6,052 nucleotides of DNA from Paenibacillus sp. UBA6285 (GCA_002438345.1 DJUJ01000212.1:22201-28252); one strand, 5' to 3'; positions 1 to 5,384 are shown, numbered from the stretch's first letter. Notes: a model not told the origin generated them from the sequence alone. Numbers and translations are program-made.

Positions 1-802
1 GAAAGTAGATCAAGAAGGACAATTGGATTTACACGAACTCGAAAAAACTTTTCGACCAAATACCAAGATGGTGATCTGTAATCACAGCTCCAATTTACTT
101 GGGAGTATATTACCAATTGGTGATATTGGCGATATCGTTAAATCGCATGGTGCTGTATTTCTGGTGGATGCTGCTCAAAGCGCAGGCTCACTTGATATTG
201 ATGTTAAAAAAATGAATATCGACTTGTTGGCTTTCCCGGGGCATAAAGGGCTGCTTGGACCACAAGGTACCGGTGGACTTTATATATCGCCAGAATTGGA
301 TCTCGACCCCTTAATGCATGGAGGAACTGGCAGTCAGTCAGAAAATAGTGATCAACCCTCTGTTCGTCCAGATCGGTATGAGGCGGGAACACAAAATACG
401 GTAGGGATTGCCGGTTTACTAGCAGGTGTTCAAAAGGTAAAATCTTTAGGGACGAGTATTATCCATGAAAGAGAGTGGGCATTAACTCAAAGACTGATAG
501 AGGGGTTGTCCCACATCTCAGGCGTTAGATTATTAGGACCCTCACTAGGGGCTCCAAGAACCGGGATTGTATCGTTTGTAGTGGATGGAGAAGAATCGGC
601 GAATATTGCTCACCGTCTAGATCGTGATTATAAAATAGCAGTCAGAGCGGGTATGCATTGTACCCCTTTGGCACATAAGGCTGTTGATACGTTAGAGAGT
701 GGTGCTGTTCGGGCGAGTGTAGGCGTAGATACGACAGAGCATAATATAAGCAGAATGCTGGCTGCTATGGATGAGTTATATGGCGATGCCCGCAGCAGAT
801 GA
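1..802 (+). CDS. Class V aminotransferase / cysteine desulfurase-like protein, 3' part only
   Basis: The gene enters from the left edge; the reading frame is open from base 2, so the start and roughly the first third of the protein are missing (266 residues seen, against about 380 in the family). Visible PLP-enzyme hallmarks are VDAAQSAG (cofactor Asp and Gln), the Schiff-base lysine in FPGHKGLLGPQGTG (codon 245-247), the RYEAGTQN segment, and a candidate catalytic cysteine in VRAGMHCTPLAH (Cys codon 659-661). The RAGxHC pattern and the HKG/GPQGTG block match the cysteine desulfurase/selenocysteine lyase-like clade (TIGR01977 type) better than IscS or SufS. Such enzymes take sulfur or selenium from cysteine or selenocysteine onto the active-site Cys as a persulfide. 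The acceptor is unknown. The stop overlaps an ATG of the next ORF, but that gene probably starts further on (823). A DUF3343 gene, a suspected S/Se carrier, lies 1.2 kb downstream. Family is sure; substrate is not. Confidence 0.9.
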   Translation, partial: KVDQEGQLDLHELEKTFRPNTKMVICNHSSNLLGSILPIGDIGDIVKSHGAVFLVDAAQSAGSLDIDVKKMNIDLLAFPGHKGLLGPQGTGGLYISPELDLDPLMHGGTGSQSENSDQPSVRPDRYEAGTQNTVGIAGLLAGVQKVKSLGTSIIHEREWALTQRLIEGLSHISGVRLLGPSLGAPRTGIVSFVVDGEESANIAHRLDRDYKIAVRAGMHCTPLAHKAVDTLESGAVRASVGVDTTEHNISRMLAAMDELYGDARSR

Positions 803-822
803 ATAAAAAGGATGGTCCATTC

Positions 823-1323
823 ATGTCTGAAATGAATCAATTAATTAGTGAGCAGTTGCAGTGGTTTGTGTTTGCTTTTACAGTAATTATGTTGGTACTG
901 GTAATCACTGTGATCGCCCAGGGGGCTAAGCTACGTGCTATGCGGCGTAAATATGAGGCCATGATGGCTGGGAGCGGTGTGGAGGATCTGGAAGGCCTTC
1001 TGATTGATCTGAAGAACCAAAGCGACATGCTGGAAGAAGAACAACGTGAACAAAAGGCCGTATTGGAAGCTACTCAAACTAGAATGCGTGGCATGAAGTC
1101 CAATATCGCTCTGAAGCGTTATAATGCCTTTGGAGAACGTGGCAATGATCTGAGTTTCTCGGTTGCTATACTGGATGCCAACAGCAGTGGTATTGTATTA
1201 ACCAGTCTTCATAATCGTGAGAATTCTTACATTTACTCAAAACCTATGCAGAACGGCGAGTCACAATATGTCCTATCACCTGAAGAAAAAGAAGTTGTTA
1301 CTCTCGCGTTGCAGCGGACCTAA
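823..1323 (+). CDS. DUF4446 family membrane-anchored protein
   Basis: A 166-residue protein of unknown function. One hydrophobic segment at about residues 13-33 (FVFAFTVIMLVLVITVIAQG) looks like an N-terminal membrane anchor. A basic stretch (KLRAMRRKY) follows, suggesting that the rest faces the cytoplasm. Residues about 58-90 are charged and likely coiled coil. The C-terminal part (about 99-165: RYNAFGERGNDLSFSVAILD, then a SLHNRENSYIYSKP stretch) is the conserved DUF4446 core. I place the start at ATG 823 because AAAAGGA at 806-812 lies about 10 bases upstream; an in-frame ATG at 799 overlaps the previous stop codon but has no ribosome binding site. The gene probably shares a transcript with the aminotransferase. 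Its 3' end overlaps the convergent yyaC by 26 bases. No catalytic motif is visible, so a structural or scaffolding role is only a guess. Confidence 0.88.
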   Translation: MSEMNQLISEQLQWFVFAFTVIMLVLVITVIAQGAKLRAMRRKYEAMMAGSGVEDLEGLLIDLKNQSDMLEEEQREQKAVLEATQTRMRGMKSNIALKRYNAFGERGNDLSFSVAILDANSSGIVLTSLHNRENSYIYSKPMQNGESQYVLSPEEKEVVTLALQRT

Positions 1324-1903
1324 CATGAAGATTCCATTGCTTTAAGGCAGAATATAGACTCGTAGCAATAATATCAGATAATCGCATGACTAAACTTAAT
1401 CGCGTGTTCTGCAATACGAAATACTCCATAAAGCCGCCGACATTAACGATTCCAGTCAAGTGGATATCACCTACCGGCGGCAATTGTTTATTTACGCCAG
1501 CTCCTGGTCTCAAAGGCCCTTCAACGACTTGGATGCAGCCGACACTAGTAGAATGACCTAAACAAGCATCTATACCTATGATAAAGGGGCTACTATATCT
1601 TTCATTGATTAGAGATAAAGTTTCTTCAAGGTTAACGACATGGACAGGCTCTTCAAGAGTGCCGTATAAATGAAAAAGTGGACTATGAAAACGAGATAAT
1701 GCAGTACCAACAAGAGGACCAAGAGAGTCTCCTGTGGATCGATCCGTACCTACACAAATGACGACAATCTGAGTCTCTGGGCGTGTGCGTGAAAAGTGGA
1801 AAAGTAGACGGTGGGTAATCGCGGAATAGATATCGGGATCTGTATGTGATATTTTTAAACAGGATGTTTCTTGCGCTGATGTAGCTTTGGATGGAAAATT
1901 CAT
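1298..1903 (-). CDS. yyaC: Spore protease YyaC (DUF1256 family)
   Basis: A 201-residue protein of the YyaC family, a group linked to sporulation and distantly related to the germination protease GPR, which degrades small acid-soluble spore proteins. Conserved blocks are CVGTDRSTGDSLGPLVG (residues 50-66), GIDACLG (110-116) and a Gly/Pro-rich block from GPLRPGAG (129) through PPVGD to GIVNVGG (151-157). The acidic residues in the first two blocks fit the GPR/HybD-type protease fold, but the substrate has not been shown in the family as far as I know. The ATG at 1903 follows AAAGGAAGA on the minus strand with normal spacing. Upstream, AGTATA-N18-TATACTA (1974 to 1944, minus strand) resembles a forespore sigma-F/sigma-G promoter, which suits a spore gene. 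The 3' end runs 26 bases into the convergent DUF4446 gene, with no terminator between them. Confidence 0.92.
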   Translation of the reverse strand: MNFPSKATSAQETSCLKISHTDPDIYSAITHRLLFHFSRTRPETQIVVICVGTDRSTGDSLGPLVGTALSRFHSPLFHLYGTLEEPVHVVNLEETLSLINERYSSPFIIGIDACLGHSTSVGCIQVVEGPLRPGAGVNKQLPPVGDIHLTGIVNVGGFMEYFVLQNTRLSLVMRLSDIIATSLYSALKQWNLHVRSAATRE

Positions 1904-1943
1904 ACCATCTTCCTTTCTGAAGCTGATTCTATTTGATGGTATC

Positions 1944-1975
1944 TAGTATATGGATAGAAGAGGGGTTTTATACTA
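1944..1975. promoter_or_regulatory. Symmetric promoter-like element between yyaC and DUF3343
   Basis: TAGTATA (1944-1950) and TATACTA (1969-1975) are exact reverse complements separated by 18 bases. Read on the minus strand this gives AGTATA-N18-TATACTA, close to the forespore sigma-G pattern TGnATA-N17/18-CATACTA, placed to serve yyaC. Read on the plus strand the same arrangement faces the DUF3343 operon. No convincing TTGACA-type -35 with correct spacing was found in the 118-base gap. Alternatively the pair could be a repressor operator. Assignment rests on sequence pattern only. Confidence 0.45.
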
Positions 1976-2021
1976 CCGCAGCAAGAGATAGGACGATAAA
2001 CCTATGGGAGGCGTAACGTAT

Positions 2022-2273
2022 ATGCAGGAAGAGATGTTAATCGCGTTTGACTCTACCCAGCAGGCGCTTCGTGCTGAAATGCTGCTTGAGTATGCGAAAA
2101 TTGAAATTGATATATTTCCAACTCCGAAAGAGATTACGGCAGGCTGCGCGATATCGATTCAGTTTTATCGAAGTGCGCTGGGAGAGGTACAGAAGATTGT
2201 AACTGAGCAGAATATCGAAATACGTGGCATTTACGGAAAAAACAACGAGAATTACATACTGATTGAGAGGTAG
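2022..2273 (+). CDS. DUF3343 family protein (putative Se/S carrier-like)
   Basis: A small 83-residue protein of the DUF3343 family, annotated in domain databases as putative Se/S carrier-like. The signature is the N-terminal MLIAFDSTQQALRAEMLL, followed by a beta-rich core with a single cysteine (Cys42) in TAGCAISIQF. That Cys sits where the family conserves one and could carry a persulfide or selenide. I start it at ATG 2022 because GGGAGG at 2007-2012 lies 9 bases upstream; the in-frame ATG at 2004 overlaps that ribosome binding site. It is the first gene of a probable operon with the MscS-type and DUF951 genes (15-base gap to the next start). A cysteine desulfurase-like gene lies close upstream and is a plausible sulfur or selenium donor. 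Family is firm; the carrier role is inferred. Confidence 0.87.
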   Translation: MQEEMLIAFDSTQQALRAEMLLEYAKIEIDIFPTPKEITAGCAISIQFYRSALGEVQKIVTEQNIEIRGIYGKNNENYILIER

Positions 2274-2288
2274 GGAGGACTATACAAT

Positions 2289-3317
2289 ATGAATAGGTGG
2301 AGATTAGAGGCGACTACTCCCGGTGATGCTGTAAAAGATGCCTTGCGTTTTAAAGATAAGGTGTGGAATTGGTTTACCGATGCTGATATGTGGGCCAATG
2401 TCTTATTCTCAGGACTACGAATTCTTATTATTTTTCTCTTAACTAGGGTTATTATTAAGATTGTTTCTAATATTATTGATCGTTCGCTTGAACGTAAAAC
2501 CGGTGGCAGAATTCTGTCTAACACACGAAGGTTTACTACGGTAGGGGAATTGATGAAAAATGTAGTAACGGTTATCTGTAATTTTGTGATGATCATGCTC
2601 GTTCTTTCAGAGTTCCACTTCGATTTAGCACCCTTGTTGGCCGGAGCGGGTGTACTTGGTCTGGCAGTAGGTTTTGGGGCTCAGAGTTTGGTGAAGGATG
2701 TTATTACAGGGTTCTTTATTATTTTGGAAGACCAATTTGCGGTTGGTGATGTGATTCAGACGGGTACTTATAAAGGAACTGTAGAATTAATCGGATTGCG
2801 AACAACCAGATTGCTAAGTACTACTGGTGAGGTATTTATTATCCCTAATGGCTTAATTACGAACGTGACCAACTATTCTCTTTCCAATGCTTTGGCTGTA
2901 GTTGATGTTCCGGTGAAAATGGAGCGAAGCCTAGAGGCTACACTTGGATTAATTGGAGAGGCGCTAAAAGGGATAGAAGAGCGTAACTCCAATGTGCTTG
3001 CTTACCCCAATGTGCTCGGCATACAGTCCATGAGTACTTCGGAATATGTGATTCGTATAGCGGCCAGCTGTTCACCTAATGCAAGAGATGCAGCGGAAAG
3101 ACAAATTCAAAATGACATTAAACAGGCATTAGAGAAACAGAGCATGCTGGAACAGGCCCAAGCTGAAGAGGAAGTACGTAAGAAGGCAGAAGCAGAGGCA
3201 AAGGCTGAATTGGATCTTGAAAAAATAGAAAATGCACTAGAAGTGACTGAGTCGCCAAACACTGGATCAAGACGGCAAATCGCAGCTACACAAGAAGGAG
3301 AAGAGGGGGAAGAATAG
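2289..3317 (+). CDS. MscS-family mechanosensitive ion channel with charged C-terminal tail
   Basis: A 342-residue membrane protein of the small-conductance mechanosensitive channel family, which opens under membrane tension to release solutes during hypo-osmotic shock. Probable membrane segments are at about residues 37-60, 91-108 and 113-146. The third is the pore-lining helix and carries the Gly/Ala-rich family pattern AGAGVLGLAVGFGAQSLVKD. The cytoplasmic beta-domain follows (about 150-195: VGDVIQTGTYKGTVELIGLR, then FIIPNG), then the alpha/beta vestibule to about 275. Residues about 276-342 form an extra Ala/Glu/Lys/Gln-rich, probably coiled-coil tail ending in EGEEGEE, making it longer than E. 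coli MscS (286 residues) or B. subtilis YkuT. The ATG at 2289 follows GGGAGG (2273-2278). The stop at 3315-3317 shares one base with the GTG of the DUF951 gene, indicating translational coupling. Confidence 0.93.
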   Translation: MNRWRLEATTPGDAVKDALRFKDKVWNWFTDADMWANVLFSGLRILIIFLLTRVIIKIVSNIIDRSLERKTGGRILSNTRRFTTVGELMKNVVTVICNFVMIMLVLSEFHFDLAPLLAGAGVLGLAVGFGAQSLVKDVITGFFIILEDQFAVGDVIQTGTYKGTVELIGLRTTRLLSTTGEVFIIPNGLITNVTNYSLSNALAVVDVPVKMERSLEATLGLIGEALKGIEERNSNVLAYPNVLGIQSMSTSEYVIRIAASCSPNARDAAERQIQNDIKQALEKQSMLEQAQAEEEVRKKAEAEAKAELDLEKIENALEVTESPNTGSRRQIAATQEGEEGEE

Positions 3318-3529
3318 TGGAACGTAAAGTTTTTCAGCTTGGGGATATTGTGCAGATGAAGAAGCAACATCCTTGCGGATCTAATGAGATGGAGATTATT
3401 CGTATGGGGATGGATATTCGAATTAAGTGTACAGGCTGTCAGCATAGTGTTCTGATTCCCCGTGCCAAATTCGAGAAGAATATGAAGAAGGTACTGCGTT
3501 CTGTAGAGGGAAATACAGACAATAATTAA
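3317..3529 (+). CDS. DUF951 family small protein
   Basis: A 70-residue protein of the DUF951 family, related to B. subtilis YyzM. It starts with GTG at 3317 in a TAGTG overlap with the channel gene; GAGGGGGA at 3303-3310 serves as ribosome binding site. Conserved features are the N-terminal FQLGDIVQMKKQHPCG, an IRMGMDIRIKC segment, and three cysteines (Cys20 and the Cys38-x-x-Cys41 pair in KCTGC), which could bind a metal or form a small nucleic-acid-binding fold. No function is established. It is the last protein gene of the DUF3343-MscS-DUF951 operon; the tRNA-Ser promoter begins three bases after its stop, and I see no terminator of its own in that gap. Confidence 0.9.
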   Translation: MERKVFQLGDIVQMKKQHPCGSNEMEIIRMGMDIRIKCTGCQHSVLIPRAKFEKNMKKVLRSVEGNTDNN

Positions 3530-3531
3530 GC

Positions 3532-3560
3532 TTGCAAATGGCATGTCTGCATGATACAAT
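3532..3560 (+). promoter_or_regulatory. Promoter of tRNA-Ser
   Basis: TTGCAA (3532-3537) and TACAAT (3555-3560) are separated by 17 bases, with TG at 3552-3553 forming an extended -10. Transcription would begin near 3567, about six bases before the mature 5' end of the tRNA. This is a near-ideal housekeeping sigma-A promoter. Confidence 0.8.
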
Positions 3561-3572
3561 TATTTTTGCTGC

Positions 3573-3663
3573 GGAGAGGTACCCAAGAGGCCCAAGGGGG
3601 CTGACTCGAAATCAGTTAGGCGTGTCACAGCGTGCGTGGGTTCGAATCCCACCCTCTCCGCCA
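3573..3663 (+). tRNA. tRNA-Ser (anticodon CGA)
   Basis: A class II tRNA of 91 bases including an encoded CCA. The acceptor stem is GGAGAGG (3573-3579) with CCTCTCC (3653-3659), discriminator G3660, then CCA. The D stem is CCC/GGG (3582-3584 with 3596-3598). The anticodon arm is GCTGA/TCAGT, with loop CTCGAAA at 3605-3611 and anticodon CGA at 3607-3609, reading UCG. A long variable arm (about 3617-3635) forms a stem of five to six pairs with several G-U, as expected for serine. The T arm is GTGGG-TTCGAAT-CCCAC (3636-3652). Long variable arm, discriminator G and anticodon all agree on serine. It has its own promoter upstream and an intrinsic terminator downstream. Confidence 0.97.
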
Positions 3664-3691
3664 CTTCAGCATAATATAACTATTAATGAAT

Positions 3692-3719
3692 CCTTCGTTC
3701 CTGTAACGGAGGTTTTTTT
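3692..3719 (+). terminator. Intrinsic terminator of tRNA-Ser transcript
   Basis: CCTTCGTT (3692-3699) pairs with AACGGAGG (3705-3712), with one U-G wobble, around a five-base loop, followed directly by seven T (3713-3719). It lies 29 bases after the tRNA CCA end and would also end read-through from the DUF3343-MscS-DUF951 operon. Confidence 0.9.
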
Positions 3720-3755
3720 GTGTCTATAATAGCCGTTGAACGGAATATACAACGC

Positions 3756-3784
3756 AAAAAGAAGGGCCCTTTCGGGTCCTTCTT
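3756..3784 (-). terminator. Strong intrinsic terminator, minus strand
   Basis: An 11-pair stem (arms 3759-3769 and 3774-3784, one wobble) closes a TTTC/GAAA tetraloop. On the minus strand the hairpin is followed by TTTTT (complement of 3756-3760), so it ends leftward transcription. On the plus strand no T tract follows. It would terminate the sigma-G unit at 3885-4017 and any yjzC read-through. Together with the plus-strand terminator at 3692-3719 it insulates the two convergent units. Confidence 0.85.
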
Positions 3785-3884
3785 CAGGAGGCAGTACATC
3801 AATGATGTTGGAATTTCTCTGTAAATAGCGACTAAAGTGATTTAGGCGTTGCTGAGGTTAATACTTTTTTAAGGCAATAACCCA

Positions 3885-3953
3885 CTACTCTTCCCAGCTT
3901 ACAATAGATGCTGAATCAGATCTCCTGTGATTGTGTTCGTCTACGACGGCCAA
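3885..3953 (-). CDS. Putative 22-residue forespore microprotein
   Basis: I do not recognise this protein; the case rests on its surroundings. On the minus strand a near-consensus sigma-G promoter (4017 to 3988) is followed by GAGGTG (3967 to 3962), an 8-base gap, and a TTG start at 3953. The ORF encodes 22 residues: MAVVDEHNHRR at the start, SIVSWEE at the end, hydrophilic overall, with no membrane segment and no cysteine. It ends at TAG 3885-3887, about 100 bases before a strong minus-strand terminator. A GTG at 3962 in the same frame is too close to the ribosome binding site. The short length fits very small forespore-made spore proteins, but it resembles none of the Ssp or Tlp sequences I recall. 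The transcript (about 225 bases) may instead act as a non-coding RNA. Confidence 0.4.
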   Translation of the reverse strand: MAVVDEHNHRRSDSASIVSWEE

Positions 3954-3987
3954 CGGAACCACACCTCTCTTTTGTACTGCCTAAATA

Positions 3988-4017
3988 TAGTATGTGCAGT
4001 GTCATTTTTTTTATACA
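3988..4017 (-). promoter_or_regulatory. Sigma-G-type forespore promoter
   Basis: On the minus strand TGTATA (4017 to 4012), a 17-base spacer and CATACTA (3994 to 3988) match the sigma-G consensus TGnATA-N17/18-CATACTA at every defined position. Transcription would start near 3981 and run leftward through the 22-codon ORF to the terminator at 3756-3784. No housekeeping -35/-10 pair with correct spacing overlaps it. Confidence 0.65.
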
Positions 4018-4029
4018 CATCTTATTTTA

Positions 4030-4076
4030 AAATATAAGGATTTATATGTTTCACTTCATCAATCATCCTTATATTT
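4030..4076. repeat. 12-base perfect inverted repeat (AAATATAAGGAT)
   Basis: AAATATAAGGAT (4030-4041) is the exact reverse complement of 4065-4076, with a 23-base spacer. The left arm also contains a smaller palindrome, ATATAA-GGAT-TTATAT (4032-4047). On the minus strand the second arm runs into TTTTAAAATAAG, so it could be a weak terminator for the yjzC-like gene. Equally it could be an operator upstream of the sigma-G promoter. Confidence 0.55.
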
Positions 4077-4130
4077 CTCGTTTAAAGGCTTTCCATCCAT
4101 ATAAGGACGCCGAAAGCGTTTATGCTTGAA

Positions 4131-4328
4131 TTAATGCACACGTGCTTTTTCAACCTTTTTCCACTTTCGATTTTTGTTGGTGGTTTCGGGGAAGGTGTCC
4201 CCTTTTTCCATCTTGATGTGCTGTGGATTCGAAATCTCAGTATGGAAGCTTCGCGCTTCGCCTACCTCTGTGTACATGCCTGGATTGGGAGCCTTGTCGC
4301 CTTCTTCATATTCCGTCTTCTCACCCAT
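4131..4328 (-). CDS. YjzC-family small protein
   Basis: A 65-residue protein that matches the YjzC-like family in layout: MGEKTEYEEGDKAPNPGMYT at the start, EVGE (residues 21-24), then NPQHIKMEKGD, and the highly conserved FPETTNKNRKW (47-57) near a basic C-terminus. The family is found in Bacilli and has no established function. Two ATG codons are adjacent at 4331 and 4328; I prefer 4328 because the perfect AAGGAGG (4342 to 4336, minus strand) is then 7 bases away instead of 4, and relatives begin MG. The gene diverges from rpsF. I found no convincing promoter for any sigma factor in the bases between 4341 and 4440. A long plus-strand ORF lying over it (4122-4469) is a shadow. Confidence 0.85.
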   Translation of the reverse strand: MGEKTEYEEGDKAPNPGMYTEVGEARSFHTEISNPQHIKMEKGDTFPETTNKNRKWKKVEKARVH

Positions 4329-4434
4329 CATTATTCCTCCTTTTTTAGTGTAGATGAATTCGTTAATTATTGTGCTCAGGTAGTGATTTTTTCATGTAAA
4401 AAGAGGGCGAAGAGTTGTCCTGTATTAATATTGC

Positions 4435-4463
4435 TTGCACTCTGCTGTTCATTTTGGTATATT
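4435..4463 (+). promoter_or_regulatory. Promoter of the rpsF-ssb-rpsR operon
   Basis: TTGCAC (4435-4440) and TATATT (4458-4463) are 17 bases apart, and TG at 4455-4456 makes an extended -10. Transcription should start near 4470, leaving a leader of about 75 bases before rpsF. In the leader, CTCC-TGA (4500-4506) could pair with TCA (4521-4523) and GGAG (4532-4535), hiding the ribosome binding site; this may be autogenous control, but the pairing is short. Confidence 0.8.
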
Positions 4464-4544
4464 AATTAGGTGCGAGTCTATGTTTGTGCTCGTTCCTTGC
4501 TCCTGACGTGATTAGGGGCCTCAGACCATAAGGAGGTGAAAATT

Positions 4545-4829
4545 ATGCGCAAATATGAAGTGATGTACATTATTCGTCCTGACATTGAACAAGAAGCCGT
4601 TCAAGCAGCAGTCGATAAATTCCAAGGCATCATCTCCAATGGCGGGGAAATTACAAAGCACGAAGTGCAAGGTAAACGCCGTCTTGCGTATGAGATCAAG
4701 AAATTCCGTGATGGCGTTTATGTTTTGGTTAACTTCAATGCAGAACCTGCAGTAGTTACTGAATTAGAACGTCTTATGAAGATTTCTGACGAAGTTATTC
4801 GTTATCTCATTACGAACGACGTTGCTTAA
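4545..4829 (+). CDS. rpsF: 30S ribosomal protein S6
   Basis: A 94-residue S6, close to the usual length in Bacilli. Diagnostic segments are MRKYEVMYIIRPD at the N-terminus, EVQGKRRLAYEIKK (residues 43-56) and the DGVYVLVNF strand (59-67). S6 binds S18 and the central domain of 16S rRNA in the platform of the small subunit. I start at ATG 4545, 6 bases after the near-perfect AAGGAGGTG (4530-4538); an in-frame GTG at 4536 lies inside that ribosome binding site and is not a start. It is first in the operon, 48 bases before ssb. In several bacteria the S6:S18 complex binds its own mRNA leader; I could not find the CCG-containing motif described for that in this leader. Confidence 0.98.
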   Translation: MRKYEVMYIIRPDIEQEAVQAAVDKFQGIISNGGEITKHEVQGKRRLAYEIKKFRDGVYVLVNFNAEPAVVTELERLMKISDEVIRYLITNDVA

Positions 4830-4877
4830 GATCTTGACAAGCTTTGTAATGAATCGCTCTAAAGGAGGGGACCAGAA

Positions 4878-5384
4878 TTGTTGAACCGTATCATTTTGAT
4901 CGGACGGTTGACCCGTGACCCGGAACTTCGTTATACTCCCGCTGGTGTTGCCGTAACGCAATTTACGCTAGCCGTAGATCGTAACTTTACGGGCCAGAAC
5001 GGTGAACGTGAGGCAGACTTCATCCCGGTTGTTACCTGGAGACAGCTAGCAGAAACCTGTGCCAATTACTTGCGCAAAGGTCGTCTGGCAGCAGTGGAAG
5101 GACGCATCCAAGTGCGGAATTATGAGAATAACGAAGGCAAACGTGTATACGTAACTGAAGTTATTGCTGATAATGTTCGTTTCTTGGAATCTTCACAGAG
5201 CCGTGAAGGTGGAAATACCTCAAGTGGTGCAAGTAGTATGCCTGAAGAGCCAGCATATGGTGGCGGTGGTAACGCTGGACGCGGAAATAACAACAATAAT
5301 TTCTCGCGTAACAACAATACTCAAGATCCTTTTTCGGGCGATGGTAAACCGATTGATATATCGGATGATGATTTGCCATTTTAA
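4878..5384 (+). CDS. ssb: Single-stranded DNA-binding protein SSB
   Basis: A 168-residue essential SSB that coats single-stranded DNA in replication, repair and recombination. The OB-fold spans about residues 1-105 ([20 protein letters not shown], then [29 protein letters not shown]). A low-complexity linker rich in Gly, Asn and Ser follows (about 106-157, with [14 protein letters not shown]). The acidic tip DISDDDLPF (160-168) is the partner-binding peptide. The start is TTG: two TTG codons stand side by side at 4878 and 4881, and AAAGGAGGGG (4861-4870) is 7 bases before the first; relatives begin MLNR, which the first TTG reproduces. The gene sits between rpsF and rpsR as in B. subtilis (21 bases to rpsR), tying ribosome and replication protein supply together. 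Confidence 0.98.
   Translation: MLNRIILIGRLTRDPELRYTPAGVAVTQFTLAVDRNFTGQNGEREADFIPVVTWRQLAETCANYLRKGRLAAVEGRIQVRNYENNEGKRVYVTEVIADNVRFLESSQSREGGNTSSGASSMPEEPAYGGGGNAGRGNNNNNFSRNNNTQDPFSGDGKPIDISDDDLPF

Larger units (their letters stand above)
3785..4130. other. 346-base gap without a conventional gene
   Basis: No protein of normal length is encoded between the terminator at 3784 and the yjzC-like stop at 4131. The gap holds the sigma-G promoter and 22-codon ORF listed separately, and an A+T-rich inverted repeat (4030-4076). A third copy of ATATAAGGA lies at 4099-4107. There is also a small GACGC-CGAAA-GCGTT hairpin (4107-4119) just after the yjzC-like stop that lacks a T tract on either strand. 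I see no trace of a decayed gene and no RNA family that I recognise. Confidence 0.6.

Noticed and set aside
2004..2021. ATG 2004 as start of the DUF3343 gene
   Set aside because: It overlaps the GGGAGG that serves ATG 2022, and the extra residues are not part of the family's N-terminus.
3532..3729. Plus-strand ORF of 65 codons across the tRNA-Ser
   Set aside because: It runs through the whole tRNA and into its terminator, has no ribosome binding site and does not look like a protein family.
3802..3828. 8-codon plus-strand ORF preceded by AGGAGG (3786-3791)
   Set aside because: There is no plus-strand promoter or downstream structure; it is too short to support on the ribosome binding site alone.
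4011..4019. Perfect DnaA-box 9-mer TTATACACA
   Set aside because: It is a single copy, with no cluster or A+T-rich unwinding region around it, and its bases are better explained by the -35 of the sigma-G promoter on the other strand.
4047..4054. TGTTTCAC, the left half of a parS site
   Set aside because: The right half (GTGAAACA) is not there, so ParB binding is not supported.
4122..4469. Plus-strand ORF of 115 codons upstream of rpsF
   Set aside because: It is the complement of the yjzC-like gene, overlaps the rpsF promoter, and has no ribosome binding site.
4834..4850. TTGACA followed by TGTAAT between rpsF and ssb
   Set aside because: The two hexamers are only 5 bases apart, and nothing like a -10 lies 16 to 18 bases downstream of TTGACA.
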